Source of the DNA: Eublepharis macularius
Taxonomy: Eukaryota; Chordata; Lepidosauria; Squamata; Eublepharidae
Assembly: GCF_028583425.1 (NCBI RefSeq)
Contig: NC_072795.1
Span: 10,563,001-10,627,000, forward strand
Direction: 5' to 3'
Length of the DNA: 64,000 nt
The notes under the pieces are model-generated. The model was not told the origin of the DNA. It did no database searches and worked only from the letters and a program-made list of their open reading frames with translations. The translations under genes were made by a program, and so were the position numbers. Every line of letters begins with the position of its first letter. The stretch's first letter is position 1. This document shows, one piece after another, positions 1-11,704 of this stretch.

Positions 1-1199
1 TTTACTGAAGTTTCATTTCCTTGGAGTGTCATTATTTCGATATTTCGTAATGTTGATATTACACTAATATAAAATAAAAAAATAAAAAACAGTTAAAAAG
101 GAAGTTTTGTGAGTCCGTTCTGAGGATGGATTCACCCCAAAATGATTTTTCAAACTACCAGATTTGATTCAGAAACAGCATAATCAATAAATCCAATGCT
201 ATGAAGTCAAAAACAGTCTTTTGCAGACTACGGAGCACTTGCAAGTTGAATCAGCCAATAGGAAATCTCGGAACGGCCGGAGAGACAGGAAGGGGGTGGT
301 TTTTTAAAAAAACTGCATAAATTGCGCATTGGCCCGTTCACGGCCACCGTGAAACTCCCGTTGAAAACCTGTGACCACATATTCGGGAGAAATGCGAATG
401 AAATGTGTCTGTTTAATGAGGTAATGTGACCAGGCTCGGGATTGCATGAGGAATGCGGGGAACATGCAACTTAGAGTGAGTAATGTGGATTCGACCCCTG
501 TCTACATCTAATGTTGGTGGTCCTCCTCTACAGCGTTGCCTCATTAATTTTCAATGAGAAGAATGGAGGATTTAAAACCATCCTGCAGAGGTTTTGAGGA
601 CTGTGCCACACCCTAGTAGGGTAGTGGAAGGACACTCCCTACTCCCTTTTCTTAAGTGTACCTTACATGTTACATATTTTGGAATTGCAATAGTGTGGAA
701 GGAACTATTCATTGTATGGTTGCGCCTTGTAAGAATTGTTCACGCATCTTGCATTTGCACTTTATGTAAGACTTATTGCATTGCTTACCTTGTACTAGAT
801 TGAATTGTAAGTAGAGTTTATATCATACATTGAAATTGCTAATTTGCATGCTGTACTTTAAATACATTAAATTCTTACTGCAGGAGTTTTGTGTCTTTAG
901 CCTCTGGAGTCAGGGCAGCGGAGGTTTCAAGGAGAAAGCTGCTGCTGCTGATGAAGGGAGAGATGAAGGCAAGGGAGGAATAGCAAAAACAAGACAAGTT
1001 CTCTGGGGCAAAAAAGATCTCTAAAGTGGTTTTGGGAACTACTGCAGTTGTTCTGAAACATTGAAATCTCCCCCCTCAAACACATCCACACTATATGGTC
1101 TGTCATGAATATCCCCATAGTTGGGCTGACTATTATATGGTACAGTGGGAATTTATGCCTGCTTCCTGAATGTGCTTGAATTGCCCCTCCTCCCCACCA
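1..1199. other. upstream non-coding DNA, nothing recognised
   Basis: I see no convincing coding region, RNA gene or complete transposon here. Reading frames are short, begin with non-ATG codons and show no family motif. The composition is ordinary, without a CpG island. The last 50 or so bases already resemble the flank of the tandem duplication that follows. Confidence 0.5.
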
Positions 1200-1413
1200 T
1201 ATACTTTTTTATAGCTGCCTCTCACTAAGACAGAGAAAGAGAAAAGTGCTTTGTTTTTTTCCTAGATAGGAGCCAGAAGAGGCAGAGAGCTTGAAGGGAG
1301 AGGGTGAGGCAGGGCAGTCAAAGTAGCTCAGCAAGTGAGAAGGGGGAAAAGAAAAACAAATAAGCAGAACAGAAACAAGCAAAAGTTGACTGCCTATCTT
1401 GCAGTACAAACAA

Positions 1414-1583
1414 GGGCCGTTTCCACACGGCTTACCTCATTCTGCAAAATAGTGAAATCTCGCGCGAAATCTCTCAAGAAGACACTGTTATCGCATCTTC
1501 TTGCGCGATAACAGCGTCTTCTCGCGAGATTTCGCGCAAGATTTTGCTATTTTGCAGAATAAGGTAAGCCCAGGAAATGGCCC
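1414..1583. mobile_element. foldback element, family A copy 1
   Basis: A nearly perfect palindrome of about 170 bp. The left arm starts GGGCCGTTTCCACACGG; the right arm ends with its approximate complement, ...CAGGAAATGGCCC. The centre contains alternating CG-rich blocks. Such long hairpins without coding capacity are typical of non-autonomous DNA transposons (MITEs). No clear target duplication is visible at this copy. Confidence 0.7.
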
Positions 1584-2395
1584 AGTTCTCCTATACCTGC
1601 TGCTTTCAGGCAAGAGTAGAAATCACTCTGTAGCTTGAGAAGAGAGAGTTCATCTTTTCCTCCTCTCAGCTGGGAACAGTGGAGAGTCTAGCACCAGATA
1701 CAGTTTGCCTCCCATTAGCCCACCCTCCACAGCCAAGACGTAAGGTTTGATTTCCGTTTTTCCTCAATTTTTCCACTATATTTTAATCTTTGAGTCCCGT
1801 CCCCACCTTCCACTTGCACACTCTGTCCTTTTGGAACTGTCTGTTTCTTGGCTCCCTTAATTAGGAAATACCAGGCCTTTGTATGTCCGTTTTCCCCCTC
1901 AATTTATTTCCCAGACAGCAAGCACAAATAACAAATTTTCTGGTTCAGAACTGGACATCTGACAAACATGGAAGTGAGGCCACTCTGCTCAAGAACTCAG
2001 CTGAATCTGTGGTAAAACTGTACAGTTTCCTCGGAATCCTAGAGCAATGTGACATCACTTCCAGGTTCACTCCAGAAATGACATCAGGCCTTCTACATTA
2101 CGGCACCAGTATTGTCCTTGCTGTCCCCTCTTCTGCCAGATGCCAGCTACTGGCTGGTAACCCTAAATCTGACAGTAAGCAGGTTTTTATACAATTCTCT
2201 GACACTTTAGGTATCCTGAAGAAACTCTCTTAAAACGTCCACAACCAGTGGGTCAGTAGAAGCAGCAGCAGCAGCAGAAGTAGCAGTCTCTTTATTAGCG
2301 GGAGCAGCAGAATCTGCAGTAACTTTACGAACGTGGCTAAGCAGAGGTTTTGGATTTTGCCTGTGCAGCCTGTGAGGCCTTCTTGCTGTTATTTC

Positions 2396-3162
2396 TAGAG
2401 ATGGGCACGATTCAAAAAGAATTAACAATCAAGCTGATTGTGGATCGGCGCCAGCAACGATCCCGATTTAACGACCCGCACCGAGCATCTCTCGTTCCCG
2501 ATCCATGGATCATGGATCGTGGATCGTGGAGGCAAAAGTGGAGGGGCGCCCCGCTGTTCCCAGCGATACAGGAACAGTGGGTGATGCCAGCGGCATCTGT
2601 GTTGGTGTTTGGCCATTTGTGTTTGGCCGTCAGAGCTGCCTATCAGGGTCTGCAGGGATGAGATTGGAGTGCCCATGGCTACAGAACACCCACTTCCCCC
2701 TCCCTCCCCTGGGTGTCTTCTCCCAACTGGTGACTGCTTTGCTGCTCCGTGGTTGGAAGGAAGCCCTGCTGATCAAGGAAAGCTGGACTTCCATTCGGGT
2801 TTCCAGGGCAACAGAAGGAGGGCAAACACAGCTCAGGCATTCCCCTGGCTCCATTGCCAGGGGAATAGATTGCTGGTGCCTGAGGGCCAAGCTACAAGTG
2901 ACGAATGACACTTGAATGGCAAGTGGATTGAGTGGAGGGCAAGTGAACAGGGAGAAATACACTTGCCATTCAAGTGTCATTTGTCACTTGTAGCTTTGGC
3001 CCTCAGTGTCTGGATCCCCGATCCAAGCCTGATTGCCCCGATCCAGGCCCCTCCCGATCGCTGGATCATTGGCCATGGATGATAACGATCCGCCGGGTCA
3101 CGATGGTGCGATCGCCATTATCGTGTTTTTTTTTATCATAATGTGGATCGTGCCCATCTCTA
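2396..3162. mobile_element. non-autonomous hAT element H1 (TAGAGATGGGCA ends)
   Basis: Terminal inverted repeats TAGAGATGGGCACGAT and ATCGTGCCCATCTCTA bound a 767-bp element. It is flanked by a perfect 8-bp target duplication, GTTATTTC (2388-2395 and 3163-3170). Eight-base duplications are the hallmark of the hAT superfamily. There is no transposase frame. A foldback element of family B (2884-3002) is nested inside. The matching place in the second duplication copy (near 4200) is empty, so H1 inserted after the duplication. The internal part resembles element H5 at 59933. Confidence 0.88.
2884..3002. mobile_element. foldback element, family B copy 1
   Basis: A 119-bp palindrome starting GGGCCAAGCTACAAGTGACG and ending with its complement. 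The centre holds 'ggattgagtggagggcaag'. It lies inside hAT element H1; the related hAT element H5 lacks it at the matching position (about 60603). That gives a direct empty site. Family B has five copies in the window. Confidence 0.85.
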
Positions 3163-3269
3163 GTTATTTCATCCTCCTGCCAGCTTGAAACGACTCAAGG
3201 CAGCATTGAAGTATAACAAAGATGGTGAGACACATAATGCTGTTGCATTACTACCAATTCAGTAGAAAC

Positions 3270-3455
3270 AGGGCTGCCAACCTCCACGTGGAACCTAGAG
3301 TTCTCCCAGAATTACAACTGATCTCCAGATTGGCCAGTTCAGTTACCCGGGAGAAAATGACAGTTTGGGAGGGTGGACTACATGGCATCAAATCCCCACT
3401 GAGCTAGCTCCCTCCCCAAACTCTGCCCTTCCCAGGCACTGCCTCCAAATCTCCC
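3270..3455. mobile_element. AGGGTTGCC-type short repeat, copy M1
   Basis: A degenerate copy of a common squamate short element. It starts AGGGCTGCCAACCTCCACG and runs through 'ctcccagaattacaactga' and 'ggagggtggact'. Its right end should read GGCAACCCT and is decayed here. The short inverted ends suggest a MITE. It forms the end of duplication copy 1. Confidence 0.6.
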
Positions 3456-3499
3456 TGCATGACTGGGAATTTAAGTTCTTCATCATGACTGCCCCTCCA

Positions 3500-4515
3500 T
3501 ATATTTGAAGTGGTGTGCCCCTCACCCCATTCTTTTTTTATAGCTGCCACCCACTAAGAGAGAGAAAGAGAGAAGCATTTTGTTTTTTCCTAGCTGGGAG
3601 CCAGAAGAGACAGTGAGCTTGGAGGTAGAGGATGAGGCAGGGCAGGCAAAGGAGCAGAAGGGGAGCTACTTCTCACTTAGAAAATACCGGGCCTTTATAT
3701 GTCCATTTTTTCCTCAATTTATTTCCCAGACAGCAAGCACAAATACCAAATTTTCTGGCTCAGAAACGGATATCTGACAAACATTAAAGTGAGGTCACGC
3801 TGCTCTAGGATTCAGCTGAATCTATGGTAAAATCATGTGGTTTCCTTTGAATCCTAGAGGGATGTGACGTCAGTCCCAGGTTCAGAAATGACATCATGCC
3901 TTCTACATGATGGCACCTCCAGTGTCCATGCCCCCCTCCCACCCCCAGCCAGGTGCCAGCTACTGGCTGGTAACCCTAGATCTGATAGTGAGCAGATTTT
4001 TCTGCAATTCTCTATTGCTTTCGGTATCCTGAAGCAACTCTCACAACCAGTGAGTCAGTTGTAGCAGCAGGAGCAGCCACTTCAGACCCTTTATTTGCAG
4101 GCTTATAAACACAAGGGACCAGCTGCAGAATCTGCAGCCATTTTATGAACTTGGCTGAGCAGTAGTTCTGGATTTGGCCTGTGCAGCTGTGACGCCTTCT
4201 TGCTGTTAGTTCGTTCTCCTGCCAGCTTGAAATAACTCCAGGCGCTCTCCAAGCATGCCAAAGATGGAGAAACTCACAATGCTATTGGATTGGGACCAAT
4301 CCAGTATAAATAGGGCTGCATGCCAACCTCCACGTGAAACCTGGAGTTCTCCCAGAATTACAACAGATCTCCTGGAGAAAATGACAGCTTTGGAGGATGA
4401 ACTTCATGGCATTAAATTCCTACTGAGCTCCCTCTCCTCCCAAAACTCTACCCTTCCCAGGACCTGCTTCCGAATCTCCAGGAATTTCCACAAGCTGGAG
4501 TGGGCAACCCTAAGT
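3500..4515. repeat. tandem duplication, copy 2
   Basis: Second copy of the sequence described at 1200-3470, with an internal gap of about 500 bases relative to copy 1 and without the hAT insertion. At about 4200 the uninterrupted 'cttgctgttagttc' shows the pre-insertion state of H1. It ends in the AGGGTTGCC-type repeat at 4312-4511. No host coding function is apparent. Confidence 0.72.
4312..4511. mobile_element. AGGGTTGCC-type short repeat, copy M2
   Basis: A more complete copy than M1, running from AGGGCTGCATGCCAACC to GAGTGGGCAACCCT. The ends are inverted, so this is probably a MITE. It is the duplicated partner of M1. Confidence 0.65.
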
Positions 4516-4519
4516 AGGA

Positions 4520-6710
4520 AATAGGGCTGGATGATAGCGGATTGAGCCTGCGGAAGTGTGGCGCTCACTCAGACATGCTGTGTAGAGCTAGGAGGAGGCT
4601 CTGCCCCAATCGCCACTGCAAACACTGTTGCTTAAGTTTGCAGCCATGCTAACTTTGTCCTATGGGGTTTAAATACAACTTAACTTCCTCTCCGTTTGGA
4701 GCTTCAAAAATATTTACATTTTTGTATTTGCATGTCAACAGAAAATAAATATTTTCAGCCTATAAAGTTGATATTTTCTATGATAGAGTCTCTTTGGAGA
4801 TGGAGTCTTCTTTATCTTTGTCGTCTTAAGCGAAAAATAAAAGTCAGGAACATACATAGCAAAAAAATATCATTATTCCCTAGGCAGGATGCCAACATGG
4901 CCTGAACCATGAGTCCATCGCTCTAGGCTCCATAGCTCGAGACTAGTTTTCAAACTGCACCTGTTCACTCACCCAAGGAAGCCAATATAATGGAGCAGAA
5001 ATTGTGGAATAACCAGAATGTGGTGCATGATTTGCACAATGCTAATGTCAGGAAGCATAATAATGCTATTAATTATAATAATAATAAGCAATTATATAGT
5101 GTTTATATAATTCAAAGTATTGCACAAATAGCAAGTCTGTTTGACCTGGAGCAGGTTGCTCAATAACTACCCCAGTCCAGAGACCTTTGAAGAGGAAAAC
5201 CTTTATTTCAAGAATAAGGGGGTACAGAGAAGTCCCTTCTGCACCAGGAACATAACTCCTCACTATCCCAGAAGTCAAGCTGAAAGGCATGGAACCAGCT
5301 TGTCTGGTGCCCTTTCACTCTTCTTATGTTTGGTCAGTGTGGTGCCATTCTTTTTTTTTTAAGTTGTAGGAAAAAACCATAATAGCTGTAGTGGCTACTC
5401 ATAGCAGCAAATCAGGCGCAGATGGTCATGGAAAAAACGTGGCAGCATGGGAACTGAACTGGTGAAACTGGCCATGCAAAAGAGTTGCCCCCCAGTTGAA
5501 ATAAAAGGCAAACACAAGGTGTGAGTATAAATTAGGGCCACTTTTTAAAATTATAACATAACGTCATTATGGCAAGGGATCTAACTAGTGGTACAGGTCA
5601 AACCCTGGGGTCCCCCGGGACCTAGGCCTTGACTTGTCTGGGCAAGCCCCCACTGCCTCAGTGGTGTTCCATCCAAAGGACGGCTGGGAACCAGCAACCA
5701 GGCAAATGGTTCCCCTTTAAAGCTCCAACCCCCACCAGCCATGGAGCCTGGGGGCGGCCCTGTCCGGGGGTCCTACCAGGCATTCTACCCTCGCAACTGG
5801 AAGTCATAAAGCCTACCAGCCACTCCTGACAGACCCCAATTCCCGCCTAATGGGAATGTGCCAAGGGGGTCACTGGCCCGCTATTTACAGTACCACCACA
5901 CCAATTACTTAATGCATCTCACAGTGCAAGGTAGGCAAAAAACAACTCCCTGGGTGTGCCAATAAGGAGAGAAGAAAAAAATCCTACCTGGCCCTGATAA
6001 ACAGTGACTGGCTAGTCCTGCACTGCTTTAGGGAGAGTTGGGTGGGCCGAGCACAAACCAGGCCAGAGGAGCGGAGCCGGACTATAAGTCCTCAGTTACC
6101 TCTCCAGCCAATACCTGGATGCCCGGGAAGAGGCAAGCTGCCTTTTCCCCTTCCGGGGCAGCAAACCTGGCCCTTGCCCCCCATAGCCCGGCCTGCTGGC
6201 CAGGAGAGCCACATTAGTGTTATAACACAAAAAATTGCTCTGTCGCCACCCAAATTAGATGATAAAGATCTTTCAATACCAAGCTTTCTCAGAGGCAAAG
6301 CCCACACCCTCTTCTGTTCGTTTCTCAGGTCTAAGTGGAATTTCCCTACTTCCTTATCTATTGGTTTTAACTGGCTTTGTTAACTGCTTCTGTGGGTTTG
6401 TTCTTTCAGTTATTTCCTCCACATCTATGGATTCATCGTCAAACAAACTAAGCTATTGTCTAGATTGCAAGTTAATAATATGGCAGTGCTCTTGCTTGTA
6501 ATTTTGTTCACAAAAGCACTTTATGCACCTTATCTTATTGCAATCCGTAAGAGAGCTCCCTTAAGTTACAGATTGGGAGTTGATGGAGAGAGTGAGTACA
6601 TGCCTAAGGATACCCAGTGAAGTCCTGACAGAGAGGAGGTTTGAGCCAAGATCTTCCTGGATCACCTTTAGCCACTCTGCAATATCACCCATGCCTTGGC
6701 TTTCCCACAG
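4520..6710. other. non-coding DNA with unclassified repeat
   Basis: There is no host gene. 5060-5090 is a short ATA-rich tract. 5560-6200 is GC-richer and reads like a repeat of unknown class, with segments such as 'gggtcccccgggacctagg', but I find no bounded ends, duplication or protein motif. Frames in it are short and overlap on both strands. Confidence 0.4.
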
Positions 6711-6715
6711 GGTGG

Positions 6716-6897
6716 GGCTGCCAGCCTCCAGGTGGTGGCTATAGATCTCCCAGAATTACAGCTGACCTCCAGACCATAGAGTTCGGTTCCTCTGGAGAAA
6801 AGGGATGCTTTGGAGGGTAGACTTTATGGCTTTATACCTTGCTGAGGTCTCTCCTCAAACCCCACCCACTCCAGGTCTCCCCCCCCCCCCCCCACAA
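6716..6897. mobile_element. AGGGTTGCC-type short repeat, copy M3
   Basis: Starts at GGGGCTGCCAGCCTCCAGG and continues through 'ctcccagaattacagctga' and 'ttctctggagaaaaggg'-like text. It ends in a run of cytosines. It is the same family as M1 and M2, with a decayed right end. Confidence 0.6.
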
Positions 6898-7020
6898 TAT
6901 AACATAATGATATTTAAGAGACTAATAGGCCTGCAATTCGCAGGAACATTTTTATTTTTTCCAAGGGCGATTTAAACTTTAAAAAACTCCCCCCCTGTCC
7001 CAGCTGACCCAAAGTGACGT

Positions 7021-7470
7021 TGTAGCGGCTTGAGGGGTGTCAAAGGATTGAAACCAACAAGCCTTCAGGAAGGAAAGCAGTTTATTAGCTGGCTGGGACT
7101 CAGCGTGACTGTTGCCACAAAGAACTGAGCCCCCTCCCGTAAGCACAGGCTTCCTTATATTCATACGTAAGGCTGCTACAAGATCTTAATCACATGCAGT
7201 AGTGACATGCATTTCATTGGATAAAACAGTATTTGGTTATTTGTTGATTACACAAGTTCACATCTGGTTTTAGGCGCAGATACATTTTGGCTATTGTCTG
7301 ACTATGAGCCATGAGGTTATCTTTCAAGCAGTCTTTGTCTGTGCATGCCTCCCCCTCCTTCCTCATGGTTACTCCTTTCCTGTGCTGAACAGATACTCTT
7401 TGTCAGCACCATCTATTTTTGTACAAGTTTACTGCAGACCATCTGTTCTCATTGCAGACCATCTGTCACA
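7021..7470 (-). mobile_element. solo LTR of a gammaretrovirus-like endogenous retrovirus (fossil)
   Basis: Read on the minus strand, a 450-bp LTR starts TGTGACAG and ends CCGCTACA. It has a TATA-like box (GAATATAAGG), an AATAAA polyadenylation signal and a U5-like tail of the class I retroviral type. A 4-bp target duplication, ACGT (7017-7020 and 7471-7474), flanks it. Four bases is the length gammaretroviruses make. No internal region is present, so this is a solo LTR left by recombination. It is old and inactive. Confidence 0.72.
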
Positions 7471-7479
7471 ACGTCATTG

Positions 7480-7524
7480 TGTGGTCCTGAGTTCTGCCAC
7501 CTCTTTTCCCAGAAAAAAAGCCCT
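7480..7524. mobile_element. right-end remnant of a CAGGG-type hAT repeat
   Basis: The stretch ending 'cccagaaaaaaagccctg' matches the right terminus (…CCCTG) of a small hAT-like repeat common in squamates. The left part is missing, being cut by or adjacent to the LTR at 7021-7470. Confidence 0.45.
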
Positions 7525-10500
7525 GGATGTCATAATGCTGCCCCAGGAGTATGCACCTGAAGACAACAAAAAAGGTGAGTCCCTTGTGTCCCCCCTGCCC
7601 CCGCTGGCACTGGCGGGTATGTTTTGTATTGTGTGGCTTGACCCTCTGGCACAGGATTGGTGAGAGAAATCTTACCCAATGCAGGAAACCCCAGAGGTGA
7701 CTTCAGTTCCAGGTTCTTGTCAGGAAAAATGCCATCAAAGTTCACGAAAAAACGTCCAGTTCTTTCAGCATAAAGTATCCATCTCTGCAGGAGAGCCCAG
7801 TAAAGCAAGAGAGCTGAATAAGCAGCCATTACAGGGCAGTCAAACAAGTTTCAGCTTCAACTGGTGTTGGAATCTCGTAAGCCTGTTGATTTGCCTTACA
7901 CCGAAAATTGCTGAATATCAGTTTCTCGTGGGGCAAGATGGCGACGGAGTAGCAGCACTGGGCTGAGCCTCTCTCATGGATCTTAGTTTTCCTTTTCCCT
8001 GATATTTAAAACACCCAGAATTTGCCAAGCCTCCATGGACTGATGCCTGCAGCTTCCACTTATCTCTGGGACATTTATTCAGCCCTGAAGTAAAGTAATA
8101 TTTTGAAAATACAGACACAACTTGCTGGCTGGGAGAATCTCTGCATTCCAGTGTTTTGCTATATTCAGGCCAGCTGTGAGAAGTTGGCTGTTGGACATTG
8201 ACAGTTTCCTCTTTTATGTAATCTTCTTTCTTCATTACGACATGCAAAAAGTGGAGCCCTACCAATTCTAGATCGCCTCCCCCAACAAAACAAAAAACTT
8301 GTTTAAGTCGTAGACATGCTGCATTTGAAACAGAAGAATCTTTCTGGTCCTCCAATAGTTCTGTATCACTGGGTGAAATCTTCCTGTCTGAACAGGAGTC
8401 CATTCAGCACAGTTAGGAATGAAACACAGCATTCTGCTGTCATAGAATGTGTGGCTAAGCAATGTTTACTGACAGCCAGAACAGTACGTGGCATTTATAA
8501 ACAACTTGCCTCAGTGTCTAGCAAAGTTTGAATATCTGTGAACCTCATTTCAAGTTTTTGCAAGAAAGTATTTGGAGAGATGTGTTTCGTCAACTAATTG
8601 TTTGGCCTCTAATGCCAAGACAAGGCACCACAAGTTGAAGAAGATACCAGACGTTGCGCAAAACTCGCACGAGAAAACACGATCTTCCACGTTTTTTCTG
8701 GCATGATCCACAACTTTGCGCAATGGCCCGGCTTCAGGTAAGCCGTGTGGAATCGGCCCAGGTTACACTTTGCATTGGACAGAACACTGAAATGTCATCA
8801 ATTCCTTAAGTAAACTCCTTCAAATAGATCCTCCGTTAGTAGATCTAACTGCCGTTAATTGGCTGCCAACCATGTCAGCAGTTAAGAGGGTGCATTTGAC
8901 TTTTAAATCATCTACTCTCCCTTAATGTTGCTAAAAATGAAAACCTTTTTACTGTTCTACCAAATCACTCCTGTTCAGGTGTTTTGTGATACAACTGTTC
9001 AACCGTTTATTGTCAGAAGGAGTGTTAATCAGCCCCCTGTGATAGGTAATGGTAGTAAATGGCCTATAAGGAAACGAAGTCCTAATTCTATAATGGAGCC
9101 AACTTGTTCCCTCAGCCATCCCAAACCCTTAATTGATGCCAAACATATTTCTTCTTCCCCTCCTCTTGGGACATTGACCAGCAACAACCAAGATGGAATC
9201 GTTTGTAGGAATTTGAGAATGTGTTGACCTGCCTACGTATGTCAGCTAAACTGGTTATATCCCACCCTTTATTCGCAGCAAATGATCTTTAGAAGGAACA
9301 TGAAGAAGAATGGCCATTGATCTCTGACCCAATCGAGCTTCCAGCTATTCCTGCCAAGAATTGTGAAGCTAAGTTATAAGACAACTTTTTAAACTGTGAA
9401 ATTGAATCGACTTGCCTACTCAATGCAGATATTATACATCTTTCAGCAGCAGTTGCCAACTCACAGGAAGGGCCTGAACATTTGGATATATATCACCATT
9501 TAGTGAAAGGCCATGCTTTCTTGCTGTTCAGTACTAGGAAATATGATTTATTGGCCAGGTACCCTGCGGTGTCACTCACCAGATGCCCAAGTTCCAGGAG
9601 AGATTCCTCCATCTTACTTCAACATCTCCATGCTGTGGACAGTCAAGTTGGGCCTCTACACATTGCCCCTGCCCCAAAATGGCCAGTCTGGCAATCCTCT
9701 TGGAAAGCATCTTGGAATTGAGTTAAAGTTATGTCTGATCATATAGCGAATTGGTGTAATTTGAAGTCTTTTAAAATCTGTTTTATGGGAAGAAAATCTG
9801 GACTTTAATGTCTTTTATATGTTTTTCTCTTTTGGTCTTATATTATAAAAATTGTGTACAGTTTTTATTCTAACCACTAATTAGTTAGGATGCCCCTTCA
9901 GGACAAGCCAAGAAAGTGCATCTTATTGTTTGTATTTCCTTTTTAAAAACCCTTTCTTCCCTCTTAATCAAGGGGTGTGCAGATCTCCAACATTGTAAAT
10001 ATTTGCAAGAAACCACATAAATTTTATATTTGTTTTTATTGCATTAACAGATAGTTTCTAAGGGGGGAGTCCCCAGTCACTATCTCTCCTGTCCAGTACA
10101 GGGAAGATTCCCCTCCTTACCTCTGTAAATGGTCATACCTAAAAAAACCCGTACACATAACTCTTACTTCTTTCAACTTTTTATTTATACATAAAGTAGG
10201 ATGGGAAATCAAGGGAAAGTTACTTTTTAGGCTATCATGTCAGTTACTTCTTTAAAAAGAAGATACCCTGTAACTAAGATTGAGTTAAGAACTAATTGAA
10301 AAGAGAGAGTGAGGTGGCTTGATTAGAATAAGGATATGACAGTGCAGTGGTGGTCTGTATTTTGATTCTAGCGGGATGCTGGCAAGCCTGAGAGGGGCAA
10401 AGTTCACTGTTTGTGTTTATACCCATTGTGTCCATGTAAAAGCGCCATAGTCTATACTTTTTGAGGCTGATGTCCGGAGTTGGGAGACTAGTTCTAGGGG
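7525..10500. other. non-coding stretch, unclassified retroelement-like tract
   Basis: 7930-8530 contains 'gggcaagatggcgacggag', which resembles the start of a LINE 5' UTR, followed by decayed text. A 161-codon minus frame at 7918-8403 has no recognised domain. 8660-8758 is a partial, degenerate foldback with arms around 'ttgcgcaaa' and a GGCC end, possibly family A. From 8760 to 10500 I see only AT-moderate sequence without motifs. Confidence 0.4.
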
Positions 10501-10510
10501 CACAGACTAT

Positions 10511-10702
10511 GGCCGTTTCCATACTACTCAGCTTCTTCCGGAACAGGGTGCAATGTCACGAAAAAAATGCGGAAGATAGCGTCTTCTCGTGCAAGTTTTG
10601 TGTGACGTCGCACAAAACTTGCACAATAAGATGCTATCTTCCGTGGGTTTTTTGTGACATTGCGCCCTGTTCCGGAAAAAGCTGAATAGTGTGGAAACGG
10701 CC
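10511..10702. mobile_element. foldback element, family A copy 2
   Basis: A 192-bp palindrome. The left arm is GGCCGTTTCCATACTACTCA, the right arm ends GTGTGGAAACGGCC. The inner arms pair through 'cttccggaacagggtgcaat' and its complement. It is non-coding, of the same terminal type as 1414-1583 and 58370-58519. Confidence 0.75.
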
Positions 10703-10944
10703 AATATAATAAAATTGTAGGGTGGGAGGAATAATAGAATTTAGTGTAAAATAATTTTATAAATCATCTTTTTGTAACTTAGGACAGCAAATCGTACAAC
10801 TTTTATATATATAAAAGCTTAAGAACTTTCTGTCTAGCATAAAAAGAACATATTCCTACATTTTTAATGTATATGTTTGTTGTAATGTCATGTAAACATA
10901 TGCCCCACATTTGTGCCTTTTAATTAGTTTGTCTGAATAAACAG

Positions 10945-11003
10945 AAAATAATGATAATAATGATAATGATGATGATGATGGTGATGATGATGATGATGAT
11001 GAT
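10945..11003. repeat. (ATG/ATA)n microsatellite
   Basis: A simple triplet tract of ATA then ATG units with one GTG interruption. The methionine- and serine-rich frames that cross it are artefacts of the repeat. Confidence 0.9.
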
Positions 11004-11704
11004 AAAGAAAATTGCTGGATATCTTGGCTTCTACAGCTTTTTATCCAAGCTTGAGCCTTGGCATGCAGGTACCCTTTTGAAGAGGTCCACAATTTCATTG
11101 GGGAATGATTTGATTTCATCTGGGCCCCCTCTCAGTTGGCTCATCTCTCCAGCTTGCCTCAGAAGGTCTTCTTTAGTGGCTAAATGATGGACCTGGGGAG
11201 GGCTGCTGTATTCTGGATCTGACACAGGGATCTGTGAGCCTTTTCAATAGAAAGGTCAAAGGCAGAGAAAAAAAGTTTCAGGAAGGTAGCCGTGTTGGTC
11301 TGCATTAAACTCTGATGAAAAGAAAAGCACCACAGTAACTATCTAATTGCTTACACTTTTTACTTGCAGTGCAAATATTTTAACCCAAATCATGAGAATT
11401 TATAGCTACGTATCAGTCTCTTCTCCATATGCAAGGTATACAATGTCACTTTTCCAAATCCACAATCACAAAAGGATCTTCTGTATGGTTATACTTCGGT
11501 AAGGATCGTACTATTAAGTCAGTCCAATATTCTCTCTCTTTCTTGTGGGAGAAATTCCTCATTCCAGACACTGTCCAAAGAGGGGCCTAGCTTGTTGTCG
11601 CCTCATTTCCCACTACTTTCTCAAGAACGTGTCTGTAACCTCTTTCATGTGAATACAGGTGTATCATCCATGGGCTTCTTTCAAATTCATTTACGGGGAA
11701 TGTT

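Larger units (their letters stand above)
1200..3470. repeat. tandem duplication, copy 1 (interrupted)
   Basis: Copy 1 of a locally duplicated sequence of unknown origin. It aligns with 3500-4515, sharing the opening tract with 'ttttatagctgcc', the tract with 'ttcccagacagcaagcac', and a final AGGGTTGCC-type repeat. Copy 1 is longer because it carries two later insertions, a foldback at 1414-1583 and a hAT element at 2396-3162. Copy 2 also lacks about 500 bases around the first of these. I do not recognise a protein in either copy; the open frames differ between copies and contain stops, so this is not a host gene. Confidence 0.75.

Noticed and set aside
2350-3240. Processed pseudogene suggested by '…SLKRLKAALKYNKDGETHNA…' after removing the hAT insertion
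   Set aside because: I could not match it to a known protein, the frame is closed upstream, and the duplicate copy has stops. Chance or an old repeat is more likely.
7918-8403. 161-codon minus frame as a host exon
   Set aside because: No recognised domain, no convincing splice sites, and the adjacent '+' text looks like a retroelement 5' region.
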